6,248 bases of DNA, taken from Beijerinckiaceae bacterium (GTDB lineage: Bacteria; Pseudomonadota; Alphaproteobacteria; Rhizobiales; Beijerinckiaceae). The DNA is taken from NCBI GenBank assembly GCA_947458675.1, contig CANHAW010000138.1, positions 1 to 6,248 of the forward strand. The letters are read 5' to 3'. Under the pieces are notes generated by a model. The model ran no database searches. It saw only the letters and a program-made list of their open reading frames with translations, and was not told where the DNA came from. The position numbers were made by a program, and so were the translations under genes. Of this stretch, positions 1 to 6,248 are shown one piece after another (within the stretch, counting starts at the first letter, position 1; each line of letters starts with the position of its first letter).

Positions 1-771
1 AACAAACAGCCTGAGCGGATTGGCCGGATCGGACAGGAGTTTGGCGGTCAAGGCGATGGACATGAAGACAAGCAGCGGCCGCACGCCCCGCCCCTTGTAG
101 CGAATGGCAATCCGGGCACCGAGCTGATTGCCGGCAATATTGGCACAGGCCATGGACAGGCCGATCATCCAGAGCACCTGCCCGCCAACGATCATCGCCA
201 GAAGGCTGGCGAGATTGGTGGCAAAATTCAGGAGCTTGGTATTGGCAATCGCCCGCACCAGCCCGAGCCCACCCAAAACCACCAGAGCCGTGGTGAAAAA
301 GGAGCCGGTGCCGGGGCCGAAAAATCCATCGTAAAAGCCGATTCCCGTCGAGACGGCCGCCAGACCGATCATCCCCATGCGCGGTCGCCGGTCGGCATCG
401 CCCAGTGGTGGCGCAAACAGGAAGTAGAGACCGATCAGAATGAGCAGGATAGGCACCAGGCCGGCCAGAAAAGACGAATCGACCAGCTGGACGCAGATCG
501 TCCCCGCCCCCGAGCCCAGAAAGGCCCCCACCACCGGCCAGGCGAAACGGCGCAGATCGACATGGCCTGCCCGCATAAAGGCCAGACAGGCCCCGCCTGT
601 GCCAAAGGCGCTTTGCAGCTTGTTGGTGGCAAGGGCGGGAACAGGAGGAATGCCAGCCGCCAGCAAAGCCGGCAGAGTCAGGAGACCGCCGCCACCGGCC
701 ATGGCATCGATCGTTCCCGCAAGAAAGGCGATCGCCACAAGGAACGCCAAAGTTTCAGCTGAAATCTCCAT
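1..771 (-). CDS. TSUP (TauE/SafE) family membrane transporter, YfcA-like; 3' end outside window
   Basis: The frame is open from an ATG at 771 to the window edge (257 codons, no stop), so the C-terminus lies just outside. The protein is almost wholly hydrophobic. It shows the two related halves typical of TSUP carriers. The first half has an N-terminal DAMAGGGGLLTLPAL motif (residues 22-36) followed by ALATNKLQ (46-53). The second half has GFYDGFFGPGTGSFF (145-159) followed by ANTKLLNFATNL (177-188). These match E. coli YfcA as I recall it, which is about 269 residues, so probably only a few residues are missing. The family moves small anions or sulfur-containing organic acids (sulfite, sulfoacetate and others) across the inner membrane; the substrate here cannot be read from sequence. 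GAGG lies 4 nt upstream of the ATG. The frame stays open further upstream, but only non-ATG starts without a better ribosome site are available. It lies downstream of tRNA-Asp on the same strand, with a weak hairpin between. Confidence 0.9.
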   Translation of the reverse strand, partial: MEISAETLAFLVAIAFLAGTIDAMAGGGGLLTLPALLAAGIPPVPALATNKLQSAFGTGGACLAFMRAGHVDLRRFAWPVVGAFLGSGAGTICVQLVDSSFLAGLVPILLILIGLYFLFAPPLGDADRRPRMGMIGLAAVSTGIGFYDGFFGPGTGSFFTTALVVLGGLGLVRAIANTKLLNFATNLASLLAMIVGGQVLWMIGLSMACANIAGNQLGARIAIRYKGRGVRPLLVFMSIALTAKLLSDPANPLRLFV

Positions 772-811
772 CGCGCCTCGATAGACCGCCAGAGCGACAA
801 AATACAGCGCG

Positions 812-842
812 AAAGGCAAAGATCGCTCTGGGAAGGAGAGCG
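812..842 (-). terminator. Weak candidate terminator downstream of tRNA-Asp
   Basis: On the minus strand a 6-bp stem (CGCTCT/AGAGCG, arms 837-842 and 824-829) with a 7-nt loop is followed by an interrupted T-rich tail (ATCTTTGCCTTT). It begins 29 bp past the tRNA-Asp 3' end and ends before the transporter start at 771. The stem is short and the T-run is broken, so termination would be partial at best. Confidence 0.3.
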
Positions 843-870
843 AAAAAGCCTGATCGGAATTTGAAAGAAA

Positions 871-947
<77 letters not shown>

Positions 948-991
948 GCGTGCCGAAGCGCATGTCATGCACCCCGTCGGCAGAGGATGGT

Positions 992-1020
992 CGAATAGAG
1001 TGCGCGGCCGCCCAAGTCAA
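992..1020 (-). promoter_or_regulatory. Candidate housekeeping promoter for tRNA-Asp
   Basis: On the minus strand TTGACT (1015-1020) is separated by exactly 17 nt from TATTCG (992-997), a good -35 and fair -10 for the housekeeping sigma factor. Transcription would start near 985 and give a leader of about 38 nt before the mature tRNA. The pair lies between the end of the preceding gene (1060) and the tRNA, so tRNA-Asp can be expressed independently of its upstream neighbours. Confidence 0.55.
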
Positions 1021-1059
1021 CACGAAATCGGCGGCTCTGGCGGGTAAATCGCCCCGCTC

Positions 1060-1734
1060 TCAGAAATTTGGTGAGGCCAGCTTCCAGCGGCGCATTTCCT
1101 TCGCGCTGATGATGTGAATGCGATCGGGATCGACGGTCTCGGCTTTCCAGACGAGCTCATTGCTGACGCCCATCATCTGGGCATATTCGCCAAGCCGGGC
1201 AACCAGAGGCTCGGTTGCGAAAATGCGCGTGACATTGCTCTGCATGTCCGGTCGACGCTCGGCCTCATACATGAACATGCGATGGATGCCGACACGGCTC
1301 TGCGGCGGCGACACGCGCTTTTTGGCACCCATCAACGCATAGACGCAGGCCGAATAGCAGCGCCCCGAGAGAACATGCCCGCCGCGGCCGGAGCCGCCCT
1401 CGCCGACGCGCGCAACCACGGCTGCCGCGCCGATCCGACGAAAGGCCTGACCGAGCTCCATGGCGGCGACAACCTGCCCGCCTTGCGAATTGAGCAAAAC
1501 AATCGAATGCAGCCGGCCAGAGCCAATATGGCGGCCAACGAAATCGGCAAAGGCCTGAGGGGTTCTTGAATTGATCTCGCCATCGGCGGCGATCACCTGC
1601 GGGCAACCTCCCGCACAGGCCGACTTATCGCCGAAATCGACGAGCTTGAACGTCATAGGCGCCGCCGAAACGGCGACGCCTGACGAAATCATGAAGATGG
1701 CCGCCAGGGCCGGTCCCAACCGCAAGACACGCAT
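1060..1734 (-). CDS. Exported ClpP/crotonase-fold protein of unknown substrate (COG3904-like)
   Basis: The product is 224 residues. The ATG at 1734 is chosen because it opens directly onto a signal peptide (MRVLRLGPALAAIFMISSGV..., probable cleavage after AVSA, residue 24). A TTG start 12 codons upstream would place a charged tail before it. Neither start has a clear Shine-Dalgarno sequence. After the signal come a Cys40/Cys44 pair and a strand-turn LLNSQGGQ (80-87) that resembles the oxyanion-forming Gly-Gly loop of Clp proteases. Next is GRCYSACVYALMGAKKRV (124-141), with Ser128 in the nucleophile position at the start of a helix and Cys126/Cys130 flanking it, then VGIHRM with His151 as the likely general base. 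This Ser-His order and spacing fits the ClpP/crotonase superfamily, in which predicted periplasmic proteins of COG3904 type are common in Alphaproteobacteria. A secreted serine hydrolase is inferred; activity and substrate are unknown. It lies 79 bp downstream of the membrane-protein gene on the same strand. Confidence 0.8.
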   Translation of the reverse strand: MRVLRLGPALAAIFMISSGVAVSAAPMTFKLVDFGDKSACAGGCPQVIAADGEINSRTPQAFADFVGRHIGSGRLHSIVLLNSQGGQVVAAMELGQAFRRIGAAAVVARVGEGGSGRGGHVLSGRCYSACVYALMGAKKRVSPPQSRVGIHRMFMYEAERRPDMQSNVTRIFATEPLVARLGEYAQMMGVSNELVWKAETVDPDRIHIISAKEMRRWKLASPNF

Positions 1735-1783
1735 AGGTTTATCTTTGCGCAGCGACCGGGATTCTGGCAAGGCAAAGCCGTAG

Positions 1784-1808
1784 GCGGGGGAGCAAAAGCC
1801 CCCCTCGC
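1784..1808 (-). terminator. Strong GC-rich hairpin just after the membrane-protein gene
   Basis: Starting 5 bp past the stop at 1814, the minus-strand RNA can fold GCG(A)GGGGGGC-TTTT-GCTCCCCCGC: about ten pairs including one G-U wobble, with a single bulged A, around a UUUU tetraloop. No U-tract follows (CTACGGC comes next), so it is not a textbook intrinsic terminator. It may attenuate transcription, protect the 3' end, or set the ratio of the two adjacent genes. The plus-strand version contains an A-C mismatch in place of the G-U wobble, which favours a role on the minus-strand transcript. Confidence 0.4.
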
Positions 1809-1813
1809 TTGGC

Positions 1814-2224
1814 TTATCGATCGTCGCTCAGATCCCAGATGAAGCTCGCCCAAGCCAGCAGATAGGCGCCGGCATAGATAGCGGCAGGCAGCATATAGCT
1901 GGCGTTCTTGCCGGAGACGATGGCAACGCCGAGGCCCGAAGCACAAGCCACGACGAAAAGCACGAGACCGCCCGACGTGCGGTTTTCAAGCTTCCGCCCG
2001 CCCATAAAATAGAAATAGGCATAGGCAAGGAAGATCCCGTTGAACAAAAGGCTGAAAGTCACGGCGCCCTTGCCGATACCGGTCACGCCCACCAGCAGCG
2101 AATAAGCGCTGAAAAGAATGGTGAGGCTGGCAAGGACCACGCCGGCATAGCCGCCGAATTTGGTCGTCGCGAACATGGGCTTGCCGGATCCGGCATCGAA
2201 AGTGGTGCTGACTGAGTCAGACAT
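1814..2224 (-). CDS. Small integral membrane protein, unknown function
   Basis: The product is 136 residues with about four hydrophobic segments, near residues 26-48, 55-74, 85-104 and 109-130. The N-terminus (about 20 residues) and the short acidic C-terminus (DLSDDR) are hydrophilic, so both ends are likely on the same side of the inner membrane. A GGKNxSY-like or other catalytic signature is not visible, and I do not recognise a family. The ATG at 2224 is supported by a strong GGGGGAG ribosome site 4-5 nt upstream. It is divergent from the lprI-like gene, with 187 bp between the two starts, and is followed by a hairpin and then the ClpP-like exported protein on the same strand, so the two may be co-transcribed. 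I could not find a convincing -35/-10 pair for it. Confidence 0.75.
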   Translation of the reverse strand: MSDSVSTTFDAGSGKPMFATTKFGGYAGVVLASLTILFSAYSLLVGVTGIGKGAVTFSLLFNGIFLAYAYFYFMGGRKLENRTSGGLVLFVVACASGLGVAIVSGKNASYMLPAAIYAGAYLLAWASFIWDLSDDR

Positions 2225-2343
2225 GCGTCTCCCCCTTGAAACCGCGTATCCCAGAAGTGCGGCGTTAAATCAGTCTAAGGCCAGGCGAGATGCCAAGTGA
2301 ATCAACAAAGGTTCAACACAGATCGCAATAATTTGATTTTGAA

Positions 2344-2372
2344 TTGAATTCCCCACTAATGATCTGTAGTTT
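2344..2372 (+). promoter_or_regulatory. Candidate promoter for the lprI-like gene
   Basis: TTGAAT (2344-2349) and TAGTTT (2367-2372) are spaced 17 nt apart in the AT-rich part of the divergent intergenic region. The -10 keeps the key T-A...T positions. Transcription would start near 2380, about 32 nt before the ATG at 2412. This would leave the upstream GTG (2379) outside or at the very edge of the message and therefore supports the ATG choice. Confidence 0.4.
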
Positions 2373-2411
2373 TTACCTGTGTCGATGAAGACCTCTTTGT
2401 GGAGCGCTATC

Positions 2412-2804
2412 ATGAAATATTCTGGATTTGCGATCGCCTTCGCACTGACTTGCGGATTTGCGCATGCGCAGGAAAAAGCCGCGACGAGCGCGCAATTCCA
2501 GACCTGCATGGAAAATGTCGATCTGGGCGCGATGAAAAATACGCAATGGGGCAATTGCTACGCGCAGGAACTCGCCCGCCAGGACAAGGTGCTCAACGCC
2601 GCCTATCGCGAATTGCAGGCGCAGGTTCCCCCCGAAGCCAAGGATGCGCTCGTCAAGGCGCAGCGCGCATGGATCGGCTATCGCGATTCATGGTGCCGTC
2701 TGGAAGCGGAATTGCCCAATGCGCCGGGCGGCGAAGTCAATCGCCTCTCATGCCTTGTCGACATGACCATTGCGCAAACCAATCGCATCAAGGAAGCGAT
2801 GTGA
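2412..2804 (+). CDS. Exported LprI/DUF1311-family four-cysteine protein
   Basis: The product is 130 residues. Residues 1-19 form a Sec signal peptide (MKYSGFAIAFALTCGFAHA, cleavage before Gln20), so the protein is periplasmic. The mature part has four cysteines (32, 49, 95, 114), enough for two disulfides, and the family's characteristic helix AQRAWIGYRDSWC (83-95). It also has the acidic-to-basic helical layout of the LprI N-terminal (DUF1311) domain. M. tuberculosis LprI was reported as a lysozyme inhibitor, but most proteobacterial members are uncharacterised, so inhibition of lysozyme is only a possibility here. The ATG is chosen over in-frame GTG 2379 and ATG 2385 because it begins the signal peptide and has GGAG 9 nt upstream. 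The gene ends 6 bp from the convergent tRNA-Val and has no terminator of its own. Confidence 0.88.
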   Translation: MKYSGFAIAFALTCGFAHAQEKAATSAQFQTCMENVDLGAMKNTQWGNCYAQELARQDKVLNAAYRELQAQVPPEAKDALVKAQRAWIGYRDSWCRLEAELPNAPGGEVNRLSCLVDMTIAQTNRIKEAM

Positions 2805-2810
2805 GGAAAA

Positions 2811-2886
2811 TGGTGGGCGGTGACGGGCTCGAACCGCCGACCCTCTCGGTGTAAACGAGATGCTCTACCAACTGAGCTAACCGCCC
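2811..2886 (-). tRNA. tRNA-Val (anticodon TAC)
   Basis: This is a 76-nt cloverleaf on the minus strand. The acceptor stem GGGCGGT pairs with ACCGCCC. The discriminator is A and CCA is encoded at 2811-2813. The D-arm is GCTC...GAGC. The anticodon stem TCTCG/CGAGA surrounds TTTACAC, giving anticodon TAC (2851-2853). The T-arm is GGCGG-TTCGAGC-CCGTC with one G-U. The gene reads GUA and, through wobble modification, other Val codons. A run of four T follows the CCA directly on the minus strand. The open frames that overlap it in both directions are artefacts of tRNA sequence. Confidence 0.97.
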
Positions 2887-2914
2887 GAAGCGAAGCACGC
2901 AAACCCCGCCGGAT

Positions 2915-2944
2915 GGCAGGGGAATCGCACGGGCGACCCCTGCC
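2915..2944. repeat. 8-bp perfect inverted repeat upstream of tRNA-Val
   Basis: GGCAGGGG (2915-2922) and CCCCTGCC (2937-2944) are perfect inverted copies separated by 14 nt. They lie in the 187-bp gap between tRNA-Val and csbD and overlap the spacer and -10 of the candidate tRNA-Val promoter. It could be an operator, a leader hairpin, or chance in GC-rich DNA. Confidence 0.4.
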
Positions 2945-2950
2945 CGTCAA
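2922..2950 (-). promoter_or_regulatory. Weak candidate promoter for tRNA-Val
   Basis: On the minus strand TTGACG (2945-2950) is a near-consensus -35. Seventeen nt on, CGATTC (2922-2927) is a poor -10. The position, with a start about 30 nt before the mature tRNA, is right for an independently expressed tRNA, but the -10 match is too weak for more than a tentative call. Confidence 0.3.
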
Positions 2951-3017
2951 TGGCGAAGCAAGTGCATTCTCGCAACGCCATTTGCCGCCAAGGCGCAACA
3001 AGCGTTGAAATCGCCGC

Positions 3018-3042
3018 GGAACTGCAACCGACCCGATGAATT
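3018..3042 (+). promoter_or_regulatory. Candidate EcfG-type (general stress response) promoter for csbD
   Basis: GGAAC at 3018-3022 is an exact match to the -35 of alphaproteobacterial EcfG sigma factors. The expected -10 slot (GGAAC-N16-CGTT) holds AATT (3039-3042), which is half-matching. Transcription would begin near 3050, leaving a leader of about 24 nt with the ribosome site at 3063-3068. CsbD-family genes are frequent members of the EcfG regulon, which raises the prior; the imperfect -10 keeps this a candidate. Confidence 0.35.
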
Positions 3043-3073
3043 GTCTGGCGTGTTTGAACCACGGGAGGTTTTC

Positions 3074-3289
3074 ATGGGCAACACAAGCGACAAGGCATCG
3101 GGCATCGGCAACGAGGCCCTCGGCAAGATCAAGCAGGTCATCGGCAAGATGGCCGACGATGACAAGCTGCGCGCTGAGGGCGCGGGGCAGGAGATCAAGG
3201 GCAAGGGCCAGCAGGCCTTGGGTGAGGCCAAAGACAATATCAAGGATGCTGTGGAGAAGGCCTCGGAGGCGGTGGAGCGCAAGCTCTGA
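3074..3289 (+). CDS. CsbD-family general stress protein
   Basis: The product is 71 residues, the usual size for the family, strongly charged, with no signal peptide or membrane segment. It carries the CsbD pattern: an N-terminal SDKASGIGNEALGKIKQVIG (residues 5-24), a middle ADDDKLRAEGAGQEIKGKGQ, and a closing helix ALGEAKDNIKDAVEKA. The GNEALGKIKQ and GQQALGEAKDNIK segments read as two imperfect copies of one motif, as is common in this family. CsbD was named for a sigma-B-dependent gene of Bacillus subtilis; the molecular function is not known, and a cytoplasmic hydrophilic stress protein is all that can be said. The ATG at 3074 follows GGGAGG (3063-3068) by 5 nt. A TTG 69 nt upstream has no comparable site. 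It is convergent with lon and shares a terminator with it. Confidence 0.93.
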   Translation: MGNTSDKASGIGNEALGKIKQVIGKMADDDKLRAEGAGQEIKGKGQQALGEAKDNIKDAVEKASEAVERKL

Positions 3290-3311
3290 CTCCCGCCCCT
3301 CAGAAAAAGAC

Positions 3312-3347
3312 AAAAAGGCCGCGATCATGGCTGATCGCGGCCCTTTT
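3312..3347. terminator. Bidirectional intrinsic terminator between csbD and lon
   Basis: This is a perfect 11-bp inverted repeat, GGCCGCGATCA (3317-3327) and TGATCGCGGCC (3332-3342), with a 4-nt loop. On the plus strand it is followed by CTTTT (3343-3347). On the minus strand the run AAAAA at 3312-3316 becomes TTTTT, with a second T-run just beyond. It starts 28 bp past the csbD stop and 17 bp past the lon stop, so one element can terminate both convergent genes. The lon-side U-tract is the better of the two. Confidence 0.9.
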
Positions 3348-3363
3348 CATTCATGCGCCACGC

Positions 3364-5784
<2,421 letters not shown>

Positions 5785-5932
5785 TCTCTCATCCTATCCT
5801 GTCCGCCCATCCCTGCCCTTCAGGCCAGGAGCCGGGCCAGACGTCCCATCTGGGCAAGCACGAGTCGCGCCATGCCTGATGTTACGCCCCATGGAGAGGC
5901 CCCAAAAGCACCTCCCATCTGTTCACCAGTGG

Positions 5933-5960
5933 AAATGGTTAGTTGGAAAGAGTTTTTCAA
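5933..5960 (-). promoter_or_regulatory. Candidate RpoH (heat-shock) promoter for lon
   Basis: On the minus strand TTGAAA (5955-5960) is followed after 16 nt by CCATTT (5933-5938). This resembles the sigma-32 pattern CTTGAA...CCATNT better than a housekeeping promoter, because CATTTC is a poor -10. lon is a classical RpoH target. The start would lie near 5925, giving a leader of about 140 nt. The C before TTGAA is a G here, so the match is imperfect. Confidence 0.4.
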
Positions 5961-5993
5961 CACCTGCGGCGCCTGCGACGCACTCCGGCAAAG

Positions 5994-6018
5994 AAAAAGG
6001 CCGCCCGAAGGCGGCCTT
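5994..6018 (-). terminator. Intrinsic terminator of clpX
   Basis: On the minus strand the stem AAGGCCGCC/GGCGGCCTT (arms 6010-6018 and 5997-6005, 9 bp) has a stable TTCG tetraloop. It is followed by TTTTTCTTT overlapping and beyond the second arm (5998 downwards). It starts 26 bp past the clpX stop at 6044. It should separate clpX from lon transcription. Confidence 0.88.
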
Positions 6019-6043
6019 GTTGGGATGCAGACAGGTGCAAGAC

Positions 6044-6199
6044 CTATGCAGCGCCGCCGCTTTTCTCGCTGCGCTCTGCATAAATATAGAGCGGGCGGGC
6101 CTTACCCTCGACCACTTCGGGGCCGATGACGACTTGTTCCACGCCTTCGAGGCCCGGAAGGTCGAACATTGTGTCGAGCAAAATGCCTTCCATGATCGA
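6044..6199 (-). CDS. clpX: ClpX, ATP-binding unfoldase of ClpXP, C-terminal fragment
   Basis: The last 51 codons and stop (TAG, 6044-6046) of clpX are present. The translation [19 protein letters not shown], then [18 protein letters not shown] and [14 protein letters not shown], is the conserved end of the AAA+ small domain of ClpX, which feeds unfolded substrates to ClpP. In complete ClpX proteins this segment is preceded by GARGLR. Here the reading frame instead runs into sequencing adapter at 6199-6200, so everything 5' of this point is not clpX. The frame has no stop through the adapter, so automatic callers would add false N-terminal residues. Its place upstream of lon on the same strand is the standard alphaproteobacterial clpX-lon order. 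A terminator follows. Confidence 0.95.
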   Translation of the reverse strand, partial: SIMEGILLDTMFDLPGLEGVEQVVIGPEVVEGKARPLYIYAERSEKSGGAA

Positions 6200-6248
6200 G
6201 ATCGGAAGAGCACACGTCTGACAGGAGGGCAGACGGATGCTCTTCCGA
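6199..6248. other. Illumina adapter contamination (not genomic)
   Basis: 6199-6221 is identical to the start of the TruSeq read adapter (AGATCGGAAGAGC, then ACACGTCTGA). 6219-6248 matches the reverse complement of the same adapter at 25 of 30 positions, ending in exact GCTCTTCCGA. The outer 10 bases (6202-6211 and 6239-6248) are therefore a perfect inverted pair. Four of the five mismatches are at T in the adapter and three of these read G, consistent with low-quality read ends. It interrupts the clpX coding sequence exactly where genomic similarity stops. Confidence 0.95.

Larger units (their letters stand above)
5785..6043 (-). other. clpX-lon intergenic region
   Basis: These 259 bp contain no convincing gene. 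From clpX towards lon they hold the clpX terminator (5994-6018), a candidate RpoH promoter (5933-5960) and a GC-rich stretch of about 150 bp that would be the lon leader. The leader contains scattered short complementary segments (GGCC/GGCC, CCCA/TGGG) but no structure long enough to call. A plus-strand open frame from 5872 has no ribosome site or family resemblance. Confidence 0.6.

Noticed and set aside
1114..1569. Plus-strand 151-codon open frame opposite the ClpP-like gene
   Set aside because: It is the mirror frame of a gene with signal peptide and catalytic motifs on the other strand.
2811..2886. tRNA-Val as an attachment site with a duplicated 3' end
   Set aside because: No second copy of the tRNA 3' segment is visible in the window and no integrase gene is present.
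2678..3328. 216-codon minus-strand open frame over lprI end, tRNA-Val and csbD
   Set aside because: It crosses a tRNA and is antisense to two better supported genes; no start signal or motif.
5872..6129. Plus-strand 85-codon open frame in the clpX-lon gap
   Set aside because: No ribosome site or recognisable domain; it overlaps the clpX terminator and coding end in antisense.
5923..6213. Minus-strand 96-codon open frame at the right end
   Set aside because: It starts inside adapter sequence and runs out of frame with the clear ClpX C-terminus.
6202..6248. 10-bp inverted repeat at the window end as a possible mobile-element terminus
   Set aside because: Both arms are the complementary ends of Illumina adapters.

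Overview
The window looks like chromosomal DNA of an alphaproteobacterium, probably of the order Hyphomicrobiales (Rhizobiales). The basis is moderately high GC, the clpX-lon order on one strand with tRNA-Val(TAC) and tRNA-Asp(GTC) downstream on the same strand, and a possible EcfG-type promoter at a CsbD-family stress gene. No 16S or other phylogenetic marker is present, so genus is not resolved. Position 6248 looks like a contig end, because the last ~50 bases are Illumina adapter sequence and not genome.

Layout from left to right. 1-771 (-): a YfcA-like TSUP/TauE-SafE membrane transporter, still open at the window edge. 871-947 (-): tRNA-Asp(GTC), with a good -35/-10 promoter at 992-1020. 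1060-1734 (-): an exported protein with a ClpP/crotonase-like serine hydrolase signature. 1814-2224 (-): a small protein with about four membrane segments and no recognised function. 2412-2804 (+): an exported LprI/DUF1311-type four-cysteine protein. 2811-2886 (-): tRNA-Val(TAC), whose 3' end lies only 6 bp from the end of the lprI-like gene. 3074-3289 (+): a CsbD-family protein. 3317-3347: a bidirectional terminator shared by csbD and lon. 3364-5784 (-): a complete ATP-dependent protease Lon. 5785-6043: the clpX-lon intergenic region, with a clpX terminator and a candidate heat-shock promoter for lon. 6044-6199 (-): the last 51 codons of clpX. 6199-6248: adapter.

Functionally, the right half is a cytoplasmic protein quality-control locus: the ClpX unfoldase and Lon protease, each apparently transcribed as its own unit, with a general-stress CsbD gene converging on lon. 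The left-centre holds three small exported or membrane proteins lying between two tRNA genes that, from my memory of relatives, often sit close together downstream of lon-hupB. hupB is not present in the expected place. No mobile element, CRISPR array, toxin-antitoxin pair or defence system was found. I see no convincing undescribed system. The points most worth a second look are the adapter-derived contig end, the gene block between the two tRNAs, and the stress-type promoters.
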